Origin: Compostimonas suwonensis
GTDB lineage: Bacteria; Actinomycetota; Actinomycetes; Actinomycetales; Microbacteriaceae
Length of the DNA: 64,000 nucleotides
Reading direction: 5' to 3'
Assembly: GCF_002797855.1 (NCBI RefSeq)
Contig: NZ_PGFB01000001.1
Span: 806,001 to 870,000, forward strand
The translations under genes and the position numbers were made by a program. The notes beneath the pieces are model-generated. The model saw nothing but the letters and a program-made list of their open reading frames with translations, had not been told where the DNA came from and did not search any database. Position 1 is the stretch's first letter, and every line of letters starts with the position of its first letter. Below are positions 1-8,456 of the stretch, piece after piece.

Positions 1-3000
1 TCGACCAGCACGACGATGGAGCCCGCCTTGCGCCCGGGGCGGTGGCCCTCGACGGCCGGCCACGGCAGTGCCGCGCCGTACGGGTTCGCCGGGTCGGTCG
101 CGGCCAGGGCGATCGCGTGCGGGTCGCGGGAGGGCCTGTCGTCGCTGCGCACGAACGACCGGAGCCGGTCGACGGTCCCTCCCGTGGAGAACTGCGCGGC
201 GCCGAGCGTCTCGATGAAATAGCCGCGGCGGCAGCGGCCGCTCTCCTCGAGCGCGCTCAGCACCTTGTAGGCGAGCGCGAAGCCGCCCGGCAGGCCTTCG
301 GCCAGAACCGAGCCGCGGGTGACGACGCCGTATCGCTCGAGCAGGGTCTCGGCCGTCGCGTACGCGCGCACGGTCGTCTGCGCCTCGGCGAGGGGCAAGA
401 TCGACCAGCGGCCGGCCGCGATCGGGGGCCCGCCGCGCGAGGGCAGCGGGGTTCTCGGCAGGCGCCCCCGATGCAGGCGGGTGCGCGGCACGGCGCGCGG
501 CTGGCGGTGGGCGGAACCCCCGCCGCCGACGAGCGCGCGCACGGGGCTGAGCGTGTCGTTCGTCACGAGGCCGGCCCAGACGAGATCCCAGAGCGCCGTC
601 ACGAGTGCGGCGTCGTCGGTGCTGCCGACCGAGTCGGAGAGCTGCCGGAAGAAGAAGGCGCCGCCTCCCGCGAGCGAGGTGAGCACCTCGGTCTCGAGCG
701 CCGTCCTCTCACCGGGCGCGACGGTCGGCAGGGTGAGGGAGGCCGTCTCGGCGAGGTGCAGACTGAGCCAGCCGTCGTTGCCGGGGATCGTGCCGGAGCC
801 CGCCCAGATCACCTCGCCGCTCGCCGTGAGCTCGTCGAGCATCGCGGGCGAGTAGTCGGCGATGCGCGCGGGCAGCACGAGGCTCTCCCAGGCCGATGCG
901 GGGATGGGGACCCCGGCGAGCTGCTCGACGACCGAGGCGACGCCGTCGACCCCGCGCAGCGAGCCGCCGACGTTCTGCCAGGCCGGCAGGAAGCGCCCGA
1001 AGGTGAGCGTGTCGACGGGCTCGACCTCGTGCCGCAGCGCGGCGAGCGAACGGCTGCGAAGCCGGCGGAGCACCTCGGCGTCGCACCACTCGGTGCCGTG
1101 TGCGGACGGCCGGAACTCGCCCTCGACCACGCGGCGGTCGCCGGCGAGGCGGCGCAGGGCGTCGTGCGACACGGCTGCTCCGAGGCCGAAGCGCTCCGCG
1201 ACATCCGCAGCCGTGAAGGGCCCGTGGGTTCGGGCGTAGCGGCTCACGAGGTCGCCGAGCGGGTCGGCGACGGGCTCGATGAAGGCGTCGGGAACCCCGA
1301 AGGGCAGTGGCACCCCCAGGGCGTCGCGCAGCCGGCTCGCGTCTTCGATCGCGACCCACCACTCGCGCCCGGCGAAGCTCACCCGCAGCGCGCGCTTGGC
1401 GGCGACGAGCTCGTCGAGCAGCGCGCCTGCGGCCTGGCCCCGCTCGCCGTCGAGCCGCTCCTCGTCGAGCCGCTCCGCGACCTCCGGCGTCGTGAGCGGG
1501 CCGAGGATGCGCAGCAGATCGGCGACGCCCTCCATTCCGTGCACGCGGCGCGAGGGAGCGAGCCGCTGCAGCTCGGCCTCGGTCTGGGCGAGGACGCCGG
1601 GGTCGAGCAGCTCGCGCAGCTCCGCGCGGCCGAGCAGCTCGGCGAGCAGGCTCGAGTCGAGCGAGAGGGCCGCGGCCCGGCGCTCGGCGAGCGGGCTGTC
1701 GCCCTCGTACATAAACGCCGCGACGTAGCCGAAGAGCAGGCTGCGCGCGAACGGCGAGGCCTCCTGCGTGGTCGTCTCGACGATGCGGATGTCGCGGCTC
1801 GCGATCCGCGTCGCGATCTCGCCGAGCGCCGGCAGGTCGTAGACGTCGTGCAGGCACTCGCGCACGGTCTCGAGGATGATGGGGAAGCTCGGGTACTTGC
1901 GGGCGACGTCGAGCAGCTGCGAGGCCCGCTGCCGCTGCTGCCAGAGCGGCGAGCGCTTGCCGGGATTGTAGCGGGGCAGCAGGAGCGCCCGCGCCGCGCA
2001 CTCGCGGAACCGGGCGGCGAAGAGCGCTGAGCCGCCGACCTCCTCGGTCACGATCTCGTCGAGCTCGCCCGGCTCGAAGACGAAGAGCTCGGCTCCGGGC
2101 GGCTCGGCCTCGGTGTCGGGGATGCGCACGATGACGCCGTCGTCGCTCGCCATGCACGCGCCGTCGAGCCCGAAGCGCTCCCGCACCCGCGCGCCCACGG
2201 CGAGGGCCCAGGGCGCGTGCACGTGCATGCCGTACGGGGAATGCATAACGAGCCGCCAGTCGCCGAGCTCGTCGCGGAAGCGCTCCACGACGAGGGTCTT
2301 GTCGGTCGGCACGTGCCCGGTGGCCTGCCGCTGCTCTGCGATAAAGGAGAGCAGGTTGCGGGTGGCGCGCTCGTCGAGCCCGCCGGCCTGCACGCGGGCC
2401 GCGGCATCCGCCTGTGTGGCTGCATCGAGCTCGCGCACGTAGGCCCCGATCGCGCGGCCGAGCTCGGCCGGCCGGCCGAGGCCGTCGCCCTTCCAGAACG
2501 GCAGGCGCCCCGGCACGCCGTAGGCGGGGGAGACGAGCACCCGGTCGTGGGTGATCTCCTGGATGCGCCAGCTCGTGGCGCCGAGCGCGAAGACGTCGCC
2601 GACGCGCGACTCGTAGACCATCTCCTCGTCGAGCTCGCCGACGCGCGTCGCCTTCTCGCCCACCATGAAGACCCCGAAGAGCCCGCGATCGGGGATCGTG
2701 CCGCCGCTCGTGACGGCGAGCCGCTGCGCGCCGGGCCGGCCGGTGAGGGTTCCGGCGTCGCGATCCCAGACGATGCGGGGGCGCAGCTCGGCGAACTCGT
2801 CGGAGGGGTAGCGGCCGGCGAGCAGGTCGAGCGTCGCCTCGTAGGCCGAGCGCGGCAGGCTCGCGAACGGCGCGCTGCGGCGCACGGTGTCGAACCACTC
2901 CTCGACGTCGATCGACTCGAGCGCGGCGGCCGCGACGGTCTGCTGGGCGAGGATGTCGAGCGGGTTCGCGGGCACGGCGATCGCCTCGATGAGCCCGGCG

Positions 3001-4382
3001 ACCATCCGCTCGGCCGTCACGGCCGAATGGATGAGGTCGGCCCGGTGCTTGGGGAAGACGACGCCGCGCGACACCTCGCCGACCTGGTGCCCCGCTCGGC
3101 CCACGCGCTGCAGCCCGCTCGCGACCGAGGGCGGAGACTCCACCTGCACGACGAGGTCGACGGCGCCCATGTCGATGCCGAGCTCGAGGCTGCTCGTGGC
3201 GACGACGCAGCGCAGGCGACCCGACTTGAGGTCGTCTTCGATGAGCGCGCGCTGCTCCTTGCTCACCGAGCCGTGGTGGGCTCGGGCGAGCACGGGGTCT
3301 GCGCCCGCGCTCTGGCCGGAGCCGCCCATGAGCTCCGCGGGGGCGCGGCGTTGGACGGGAGCCGAGCCGGCGATCGCGCCGGCCGCGACCGGCTCGGGCT
3401 CGTGCGCCTCCTCGAGCCGCTCCGCGTAGATCTCGTTGAACCGGGCGGTGAGGCGCTCGGCCAGGCGACGCGAGTTCGCGAAGACGATCGAGGAGCGGTG
3501 CTCGAGCACCCTGTCGACGATCGCCTCTTCGACGTGCGGCCAGATCGACCCGCTCTGGGGGGCGGATGCCGCGGCCGAGCCCTCGAGCGGCGGTGCGGCG
3601 CCGAGCTCGCTCATGTCGTCGACCGGCACGACGACCGTCAGATCGAAGCGCTTGCTCGACGGCGGCGCGACGATCGTGACGGGCGAGCGGCCGGCCAGGA
3701 AGCGTGCGATCTCCTCGGGCGGGCGCACGGTCGCCGAGAGCCCGATGCGCTGAGCCGGCCGCGACAGGAGCGCGTCGAGACGCTCGAGCGAGACGGCGAG
3801 ATGGGCGCCGCGCTTGGTCGCCGCGACCGCGTGCACCTCGTCGACGATGACCGTGTCGACGCCCGCGAGCGTCTCGCGCGCCTGCGAGGTGAGCATGAGG
3901 AAGAGCGACTCGGGCGTCGTGATGAGGATGTCGGGCGGCCTCGTGAGCATGGCGCGTCGCTCGGCCGAGCTCGTGTCGCCGGAGCGAACCCCGACGCTCA
4001 GGTGCGGAGCGTCGACCCCCAGGCGCTTGGCCGTCTGCGTGATGCCCACGAGGGGCGAGCGGAGGTTGCGCTCGACGTCGACGCCGAGTGCCTTGAGCGG
4101 GGAGATGTAGAGCACGCGGGTGCTGCGCGGTGCGTCGCCTGCGCTGCCCGCTGCTCCTGCGCTGCCTGCCGCTCCCGCGGCCGCGTCGGCCGCGGCGAGC
4201 CTGTCGATCGCCCAGAGGAAGGCCGCGAGGGTCTTGCCCGAGCCCGTCGGGGCGATCACGAGCGCGTGCGAGCCGCGGGAGATCGCATCCCACGCACCGA
4301 GCTGCACCTCGGTGGGCGCGCGGAACGCCCCGCCGAACCACTCACGGGTCGCGGGCGAGAACCGCTCGAGCACATCGCTCAT
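1..4382 (-). CDS. lhr: Lhr-type ATP-dependent DNA helicase (3' part missing)
   Basis: Large superfamily-2 helicase related to Lhr, a 3'-5' DNA/RNA helicase linked to DNA repair in actinobacteria. The protein starts MSDVLERFSP; Walker A APTGSGKT lies at residues 44-51, followed by the Lhr-typical YISPLKAL, TTPESL, a DEVH box and a GLSATV motif III. The helicase C domain has SLELGIDMG and QRVGRAGH. A long C-terminal region follows, as in full-length Lhr of about 1500-1600 residues. 1460 codons are in the window and the frame is open to base 3, so only the last part is missing. The ATG at 4382 is the first in frame; an Ala/Gly/Ser-rich insert at about residues 60-80 is probably a lineage-specific loop. 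It is read in the same direction as the esterase upstream of it, separated by an inverted-repeat element. Confidence 0.93.
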   Translation of the reverse strand, partial: MSDVLERFSPATREWFGGAFRAPTEVQLGAWDAISRGSHALVIAPTGSGKTLAAFLWAIDRLAAADAAAGAAGSAGAAGSAGDAPRSTRVLYISPLKALGVDVERNLRSPLVGITQTAKRLGVDAPHLSVGVRSGDTSSAERRAMLTRPPDILITTPESLFLMLTSQARETLAGVDTVIVDEVHAVAATKRGAHLAVSLERLDALLSRPAQRIGLSATVRPPEEIARFLAGRSPVTIVAPPSSKRFDLTVVVPVDDMSELGAAPPLEGSAAASAPQSGSIWPHVEEAIVDRVLEHRSSIVFANSRRLAERLTARFNEIYAERLEEAHEPEPVAAGAIAGSAPVQRRAPAELMGGSGQSAGADPVLARAHHGSVSKEQRALIEDDLKSGRLRCVVATSSLELGIDMGAVDLVVQVESPPSVASGLQRVGRAGHQVGEVSRGVVFPKHRADLIHSAVTAERMVAGLIEAIAVPANPLDILAQQTVAAAALESIDVEEWFDTVRRSAPFASLPRSAYEATLDLLAGRYPSDEFAELRPRIVWDRDAGTLTGRPGAQRLAVTSGGTIPDRGLFGVFMVGEKATRVGELDEEMVYESRVGDVFALGATSWRIQEITHDRVLVSPAYGVPGRLPFWKGDGLGRPAELGRAIGAYVRELDAATQADAAARVQAGGLDERATRNLLSFIAEQRQATGHVPTDKTLVVERFRDELGDWRLVMHSPYGMHVHAPWALAVGARVRERFGLDGACMASDDGVIVRIPDTEAEPPGAELFVFEPGELDEIVTEEVGGSALFAARFRECAARALLLPRYNPGKRSPLWQQRQRASQLLDVARKYPSFPIILETVRECLHDVYDLPALGEIATRIASRDIRIVETTTQEASPFARSLLFGYVAAFMYEGDSPLAERRAAALSLDSSLLAELLGRAELRELLDPGVLAQTEAELQRLAPSRRVHGMEGVADLLRILGPLTTPEVAERLDEERLDGERGQAAGALLDELVAAKRALRVSFAGREWWVAIEDASRLRDALGVPLPFGVPDAFIEPVADPLGDLVSRYARTHGPFTAADVAERFGLGAAVSHDALRRLAGDRRVVEGEFRPSAHGTEWCDAEVLRRLRSRSLAALRHEVEPVDTLTFGRFLPAWQNVGGSLRGVDGVASVVEQLAGVPIPASAWESLVLPARIADYSPAMLDELTASGEVIWAGSGTIPGNDGWLSLHLAETASLTLPTVAPGERTALETEVLTSLAGGGAFFFRQLSDSVGSTDDAALVTALWDLVWAGLVTNDTLSPVRALVGGGGSAHRQPRAVPRTRLHRGRLPRTPLPSRGGPPIAAGRWSILPLAEAQTTVRAYATAETLLERYGVVTRGSVLAEGLPGGFALAYKVLSALEESGRCRRGYFIETLGAAQFSTGGTVDRLRSFVRSDDRPSRDPHAIALAATDPANPYGAALPWPAVEGHRPGRKAGSIVVLV

Positions 4383-4443
4383 CACCCCATCATCCCCGAC
4401 CCCGCCGACATTCGGCCGGGATACGAGGGGAGGGCGTCGCGCT

Positions 4444-4534
4444 CTCACTCACAACGACGGAGAAACCGCCCGAAAGTGCCGCTTTCGGCTAGTACCGCTC
4501 AGATTTCAGAGAAATGTCCGTCGTTTTGAGTGAG
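4444..4534. repeat. Dispersed inverted-repeat element, copy 1
   Basis: 91-bp element with 18-bp terminal inverted repeats (4444-4461 and 4517-4534) that match at 17 of 18 positions; the ends read CTCACTCACAACGACGGA and TCCGTCGTTTTGAGTGAG. The interior holds a further hairpin with arms CGAAAG and CTTTCG, and its right part (CAGATTTC, then AGAAATGTCCG) resembles copy 5. It sits in the gap between the esterase and lhr, both on the minus strand. It encodes no plausible protein. Four more copies are listed below. Confidence 0.85.
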
Positions 4535-4563
4535 AAGAGGGAGAAAGGGAGGGCGAGCGCGGG

Positions 4564-5214
4564 TCACGGTGCGAGCTGCTCGCCGATGAAGGCACGGATC
4601 TCGCTGAGCTCCTCGCCCGAGATCGAGTGGCCCACGCCCTCGTAGATGCCCTGGCGCAGGGTCGAGTGGCCGGGCAGCCAGGCGTCGGTGCGCTCGACGG
4701 AGGCGCGCGGGATGACGGCGTCCTCCGTGCCGCGCCCCCAGAACACGGGAACGCCGCGGTCGGCGAGCAGCGCGTCGCCGTCGTGGGCGCCGTCGGCCAC
4801 GAAGCCGCTCAGCTGCACGGCGTAGTCGAAACGCTCCGGCGCGAGCCTGAGCAGCTGCAGCGCCATGACCCCGCCCTGCGAGAAACCGAGCAGGCCGACG
4901 GATGCCGCGGGCGCCACCCGGCCGAGCCAGGCGAGCACGGCGGCGGCAGCGGCATCCACGTTCCGGGCCTCCGGGTCGCCGGGGGTGTTGTCGAGCCGGG
5001 AGAACCACGCGTAGCCGCCGTTCTCGCGGATCGGCGCGCGTACCGAGGCGATGACGGGCGCGAGCGGGAGGTAGGGGGCGAGGCCGAAGAGGTCGCCCTC
5101 GTGCGAGGCGTAGCCGTGCAGGAGCACGAGCAGCGGCCTGCCCCGCCTGTCGCGCTCGGAAGCCGACCAGAGAACGGCCTCGTCGTCGATGCGGAGACCC
5201 GCCGTGCCGCTCAT
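4564..5214 (-). CDS. Alpha/beta-hydrolase, carboxylesterase/phospholipase family
   Basis: 216-residue serine esterase of the short carboxylesterase/YpfH type. The catalytic triad is visible: nucleophile Ser112 in GFSQGG, Asp165 in GTEDAVIP, His196 in GVGHS; the oxyanion-hole strand is LLVLLHGYAS. No signal peptide, so it is probably cytosolic; the substrate is unknown. The start is the last of four ATG codons created by a 14-bp tandem repeat at 5201-5256, which puts three MSGTA-stop mini-frames directly upstream. The gene faces away from the NUDIX-like gene at 5497. Confidence 0.88.
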   Translation of the reverse strand: MSGTAGLRIDDEAVLWSASERDRRGRPLLVLLHGYASHEGDLFGLAPYLPLAPVIASVRAPIRENGGYAWFSRLDNTPGDPEARNVDAAAAAVLAWLGRVAPAASVGLLGFSQGGVMALQLLRLAPERFDYAVQLSGFVADGAHDGDALLADRGVPVFWGRGTEDAVIPRASVERTDAWLPGHSTLRQGIYEGVGHSISGEELSEIRAFIGEQLAP

Positions 5215-5256
5215 GCCGTGCCGCTCATGCCGTGCCGCTCATGCCGTGCCGCTCAT
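5201..5256. repeat. 14-bp tandem repeat, four exact copies, spanning the esterase start codon
   Basis: The unit GCCGTGCCGCTCAT occurs four times without change at 5201, 5215, 5229 and 5243. Read on the minus strand each unit begins ATGAGC and, because 14 is not a multiple of three, each copy encodes Met-Ser-Gly-Thr-Ala and then TGA overlapping the ATG of the next copy. The last copy opens the esterase itself (MSGTAGLRI). The rest of the gap up to 5496 holds no gene I can support. Confidence 0.95.
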
Positions 5257-5496
5257 CGTTCGTGTCGCTCGGTTCGCTGTCGCTCATGGCTCGCTCCCAC
5301 TCTGCGGCCGAGACGCGGGCGCCGGCCACCCCCCCCCATACTTCCACCGTTCGCTTCCACCGCTGCCCCGTCGTCACTCCACACGTCACTCCGCAGCCGC
5401 CAGACGGTTCACTCCACGGCCGCCCGACCATTGTGTCTCTCGCCCCTGTCCTGTCTGTCGCGCACCGCCCGCGCCCGTCGTGGGACACAATGAACT

Positions 5497-6036
5497 ATGA
5501 GCGTGCGCACCCCGGACCCCAACCCTGGCTGGCTCTCCGACGAGGAGCTGGCGAACTTCCGCCTGAGGATCCCGCTCCTCTACGTCGAGGCCCTGCCGGT
5601 GCGGGTCGACGGCCTGGGGCAGGTGACCGAGGTCGGCATCCTGCTGCGCGCCAACGACGTCGGCGAGATCACCCGCACGATCGTCTCCGGGCGGGTGCTC
5701 TACGGCGAGACCCTGCGAGATGCGCTCTTCCGCCATCTCGAGAAGGATCTCGGCCCCATGGCCTTCCCTCAGCTGCCGGCCTCGCCCGTTCCGTTCTCCG
5801 TCGCCGAGTACTTCCCGATGCCGGGGGTGTCGGCGTTCCACGACGATCGGCAGCACGCCGTGTCGCTCGCCTATGTCGTGCCCGTGACCGGCTCGTGCGA
5901 TCCGCGGCAGGATGCCCTCGAGCTCACCTGGATGACGCCCGAGGAGGCGTGCTCGCCCAGCATCTCCGCCGAGATGGAGGGCGGCCGCGGCGTGCTCGTG
6001 CGCAGCGGCCTGGCCTCCGTCGGCCGGCTGGTCTGA
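5497..6036 (+). CDS. NUDIX-family-like protein (DUF4916 type)
   Basis: 179-residue protein of the actinobacterial NUDIX hydrolase-like family DUF4916, recognised by GWLSDEEL near the N-terminus and by AEYFP and DPRQDALEL later on. The NUDIX box is degenerate: Gly65 and Glu71 are spaced as in GX5E, and Arg79 is present, but the usual REUXEEXGU reads RHLEKDLGP, so only one of the clustered acidic ligands (Glu82, with Asp84 nearby) is in register. It may bind rather than cleave nucleotides. Start ATG at 5497; a CACAAT hexamer ends five bases upstream, so the mRNA could be leaderless. The 13-bp hairpin at 6205 closes the unit. Confidence 0.82.
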   Translation: MSVRTPDPNPGWLSDEELANFRLRIPLLYVEALPVRVDGLGQVTEVGILLRANDVGEITRTIVSGRVLYGETLRDALFRHLEKDLGPMAFPQLPASPVPFSVAEYFPMPGVSAFHDDRQHAVSLAYVVPVTGSCDPRQDALELTWMTPEEACSPSISAEMEGGRGVLVRSGLASVGRLV

Positions 6037-6204
6037 GCCTTCTCCATGTGCTGACCCTCGGCCTGACCCTCGGCCTCGCGTTCACCCCTTGCCCACATGC
6101 AGGAGATTCGCCGCAATCGGGGCTGCAGGGGCGTCGAAACCGAAACCCGACCGGGTGGATTCCTGCACGGGGGATGGGGCACGGGGGATGGCGGGTTAAC
6201 GGCA

Positions 6205-6234
6205 GGATGCCGCGACCCTGAGGTCGCGGCATCC
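6205..6234. terminator. Perfect 13-bp hairpin between convergent genes
   Basis: GGATGCCGCGACC at 6205-6217 and its exact reverse complement at 6222-6234 are separated by a 4-nt loop. It lies between the convergent NUDIX-like and DEAD-box helicase genes and probably terminates both, although neither side has a clear T-tract. Confidence 0.7.
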
Positions 6235-6263
6235 AGTGTGTGAAGCGGTGCTGGGTGCTGGGC

Positions 6264-7928
6264 TCAGCGCCCGCGGCCCCGCTGGCCGCCCTGCGTGGAG
6301 CTCGAGCGCACGAGGCTGCCGACGCGCAGGGCGCCGCCCGCTCCGCCCGAGTGCGAGGCGCGACGCGAGCCCGCGCGTGCGGGGGCCTGCGTGGCCTGGG
6401 TCTGACGGCCGGCGTCACCGGTCGAGGCCGTGGCGGGTCGTGCCGAACGGTCGGTGCGCTCCGTGCGATCGTTACGGGCGCCGCCGCGCGAGCCGGCCGG
6501 AGCCTGCGAACGCGAGCCGGATGCCGCGGCGGTGCGGTTCTCGTCGCGGCCCGAACGGCCGCGGCCGCCTGCCGAGCGTCCGCCGTCGGAGCGGCCACCC
6601 TCGGAGCGTCCGGCGCGCTTGCGCTGGGCGTTGGCGCCCTGCGAGCGTCCGCCGCCGTTGCCGCCGAACGAGCGCTCCTCGCGCACGGCGCGGGGGGCGG
6701 GCTTGACGAAGGCCGCGACGTCGCCCACGAGCTCGAGGACGGCGGCCGACGTGGCCGTGACCTCCTGCGGGGTGACGGTGATGGCGGCCTTCTTGAGCAG
6801 TGCGGCCGTGTCGCGCTTCTGCACGGGCAGCACGATCGTGACGACGTCGCCCTCCTCGCCGGCGCGGGCGGTGCGGCCCGAGCGGTGCAGGTAGGCCTTG
6901 TGCTCGGCCGGCGGGTCGACGTGGATGACGAGCTCGATGTTGTCGACGTGAACGCCGCGTGCCGCGACATCCGTCGCCACGAGAACACGGACGGAGCCGT
7001 CGGAGAACGCGGCCAGGTTGCGGTCGCGCGCGGCCTGCGAGAGGTTGCCGTGCAGGTCGACGGCGGGGATGCCGGCGTCGGTGAGCTGCTTGGCGAGCTT
7101 CTTGGCGTGGTGCTTGGTGCGCATGAAGAGGATGCGGCGGCCGGTTCCCGAGGCGAGCGTCTGCACGAGCTCGCGCTTGGTCTCGACCGTCTCGGTGAGG
7201 AAGACGTGGTGGGTCATGGCGGCGACGTGCGAGGTGGCCTCGTCGACGGAGTGCAGAACCTCGTTGTGGAGGAAGCGCTTGACGAGCTTGTCCACGCCGT
7301 TGTCGAGCGTCGCGGAGAAGAGCAGGCGCTGGCCGCCGCTCGGGGTCTTGTCCATGATGCGGGTGACGACGGGCAGGAATCCGAGGTCGGCCATGTGGTC
7401 GGCCTCGTCGAGCACGGTGATCTCGACGGCGTCCAGCGTCACGAAGCCCTGCTTCATGAGGTCTTCGAGGCGTCCGGGGCAGGCCACGACGATGTCGACG
7501 CCGGCGCGGAGGGCCGCGACCTGGCGGCTCTGCGAGACGCCGCCGAAGATCGTGGTGGTCTTGAGGTTGTAGGCGTCGGCGAGCGGCTTCATGGCCGTCT
7601 CGATCTGGGTCGCGAGCTCACGGGTCGGCGCGAGCACGAGGCCCAGGGGGCGTCCGGCGCGGCGCTTGCCGCCGGCCAGGGCGCCCGCGAGGCGGGCGAC
7701 CATGGGGATGGAGAAGGCGAGGGTCTTGCCCGAGCCGGTCTTGCCCCGGCCCAGCACGTCGCGGCCGGCGAGCGTGTCGGGCAGGGTGTCGGCCTGGATC
7801 GGGAAGGGCGACGTCTTGCCGTCGGCGGAGAGCACCGCGACGAGCGGTGCGGGAACGCCGAGCATGGCGAAGGTGGTCGTGTCGGCGACGGTCGTGTCGA
7901 CGAGGGTGTCAGAGACGGTGTTGTCCAA
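6264..7928 (-). CDS. DEAD-box ATP-dependent RNA helicase
   Basis: RNA helicase of the DEAD family, expected to unwind structured RNA in ribosome assembly or mRNA decay, often in the cold. Motifs in order: Q motif around PFPIQADTLP, Walker A GKTGSGKT (Lys68), PTREL, DEAD at 174-177, SAT, and the C-terminal helicase motifs TDVAARGVH and HRSGRTARAG. After about residue 430 comes a disordered Arg/Gly/Ser-rich tail with GGRSEGGRSDGGRS repeats, typical of RNA-binding tails. I place the start at TTG 7928 (LDNTVSD) because GAAAGG lies about 10 nt upstream; an in-frame ATG at 8045 would add 39 low-complexity residues unlike the family. Length from the TTG is 554 residues. Confidence 0.88.
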   Translation of the reverse strand: MDNTVSDTLVDTTVADTTTFAMLGVPAPLVAVLSADGKTSPFPIQADTLPDTLAGRDVLGRGKTGSGKTLAFSIPMVARLAGALAGGKRRAGRPLGLVLAPTRELATQIETAMKPLADAYNLKTTTIFGGVSQSRQVAALRAGVDIVVACPGRLEDLMKQGFVTLDAVEITVLDEADHMADLGFLPVVTRIMDKTPSGGQRLLFSATLDNGVDKLVKRFLHNEVLHSVDEATSHVAAMTHHVFLTETVETKRELVQTLASGTGRRILFMRTKHHAKKLAKQLTDAGIPAVDLHGNLSQAARDRNLAAFSDGSVRVLVATDVAARGVHVDNIELVIHVDPPAEHKAYLHRSGRTARAGEEGDVVTIVLPVQKRDTAALLKKAAITVTPQEVTATSAAVLELVGDVAAFVKPAPRAVREERSFGGNGGGRSQGANAQRKRAGRSEGGRSDGGRSAGGRGRSGRDENRTAAASGSRSQAPAGSRGGARNDRTERTDRSARPATASTGDAGRQTQATQAPARAGSRRASHSGGAGGALRVGSLVRSSSTQGGQRGRGR

Positions 7929-8456
7929 GAGAATGGTGCCTTTCGGGCAGGGATCCGAGCGGCATCGTGCACAGGCATCCGCGGAGTTCGAGGATGCCGG
8001 AGGCTCGATGCGACCGGAAGATGGCGAAGGTGTCGGTGGACACATCCGTTCGCCGTAAGAAAGTTTCAGCGGTTTCGACCCGGACTCATGATGCCGGCCG
8101 TCGAGGGTGTGAGGGGCGTTCTACGACGCAGGGAGTGCGCTGTTGCACTCGCAAGTGCTTCCAGCTTAGGGCATCGGGGCCGGATCCGCTCGTTTCACGT
8201 CGGAATGGCCGCCCGACGATTGCCCGAGCCCGCCCGACCGCGCCCGAACGGCAGGCGACGAGGCAGTCGAGCGCACGCTCGGCTGGGCCTCGTCCTGGGC
8301 TCGGCTGTGCCTCGTTTTGGGTCCGGCTGTGCCTCGATCGCGGGGCGACGCGGCCGCAGGGACGCCGTTAACCTGGGGGTACATCATGCGGCGCGTCGTG
8401 AACCGGGGACCCAGCGCGCCCATACGGACGATGGTTATCAAGGGGTCAGTACACGA
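7929..8456. other. Divergent intergenic region, 528 bp, no gene seen
   Basis: Separates the DEAD-box helicase and the DivIVA-like gene. It contains a short inverted repeat (GCACT, CGCA, AGTGC near 8140) and three imperfect 22-bp direct repeats at 8278-8343. A long leader for the helicase would be in keeping with its family, but no clean promoter could be assigned. Frames that run through it are extensions of neighbouring open frames with no recognisable content. Confidence 0.6.
8278..8343. repeat. Three imperfect 22-bp direct repeats
   Basis: Units at 8278, 8300 and 8322 follow the pattern CTCGGCTGTGCCTCG plus seven variable bases. They stand about 115 bp upstream of the DivIVA-like gene, in non-coding DNA. 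Confidence 0.8.

Noticed and set aside
42-2030. 662-codon plus-strand frame antisense to lhr
   Set aside because: Same shadow effect; Lhr motifs on the other strand are decisive.
5201-5256. Possible CRISPR-like array
   Set aside because: Units are contiguous with no spacers.
5225-5488. 87-codon minus-strand frame upstream of the esterase, ending in MSGTA
   Set aside because: Low-complexity translation of intergenic DNA and the repeat; only the MSGTA mini-frames are of interest.
6240-8456. Upstream extension of the DivIVA-like frame to 1093 codons
   Set aside because: The first 739 codons lie antisense to the DEAD-box helicase and have no similarity; the DivIVA motif and ribosome-binding site set the start at 8457.
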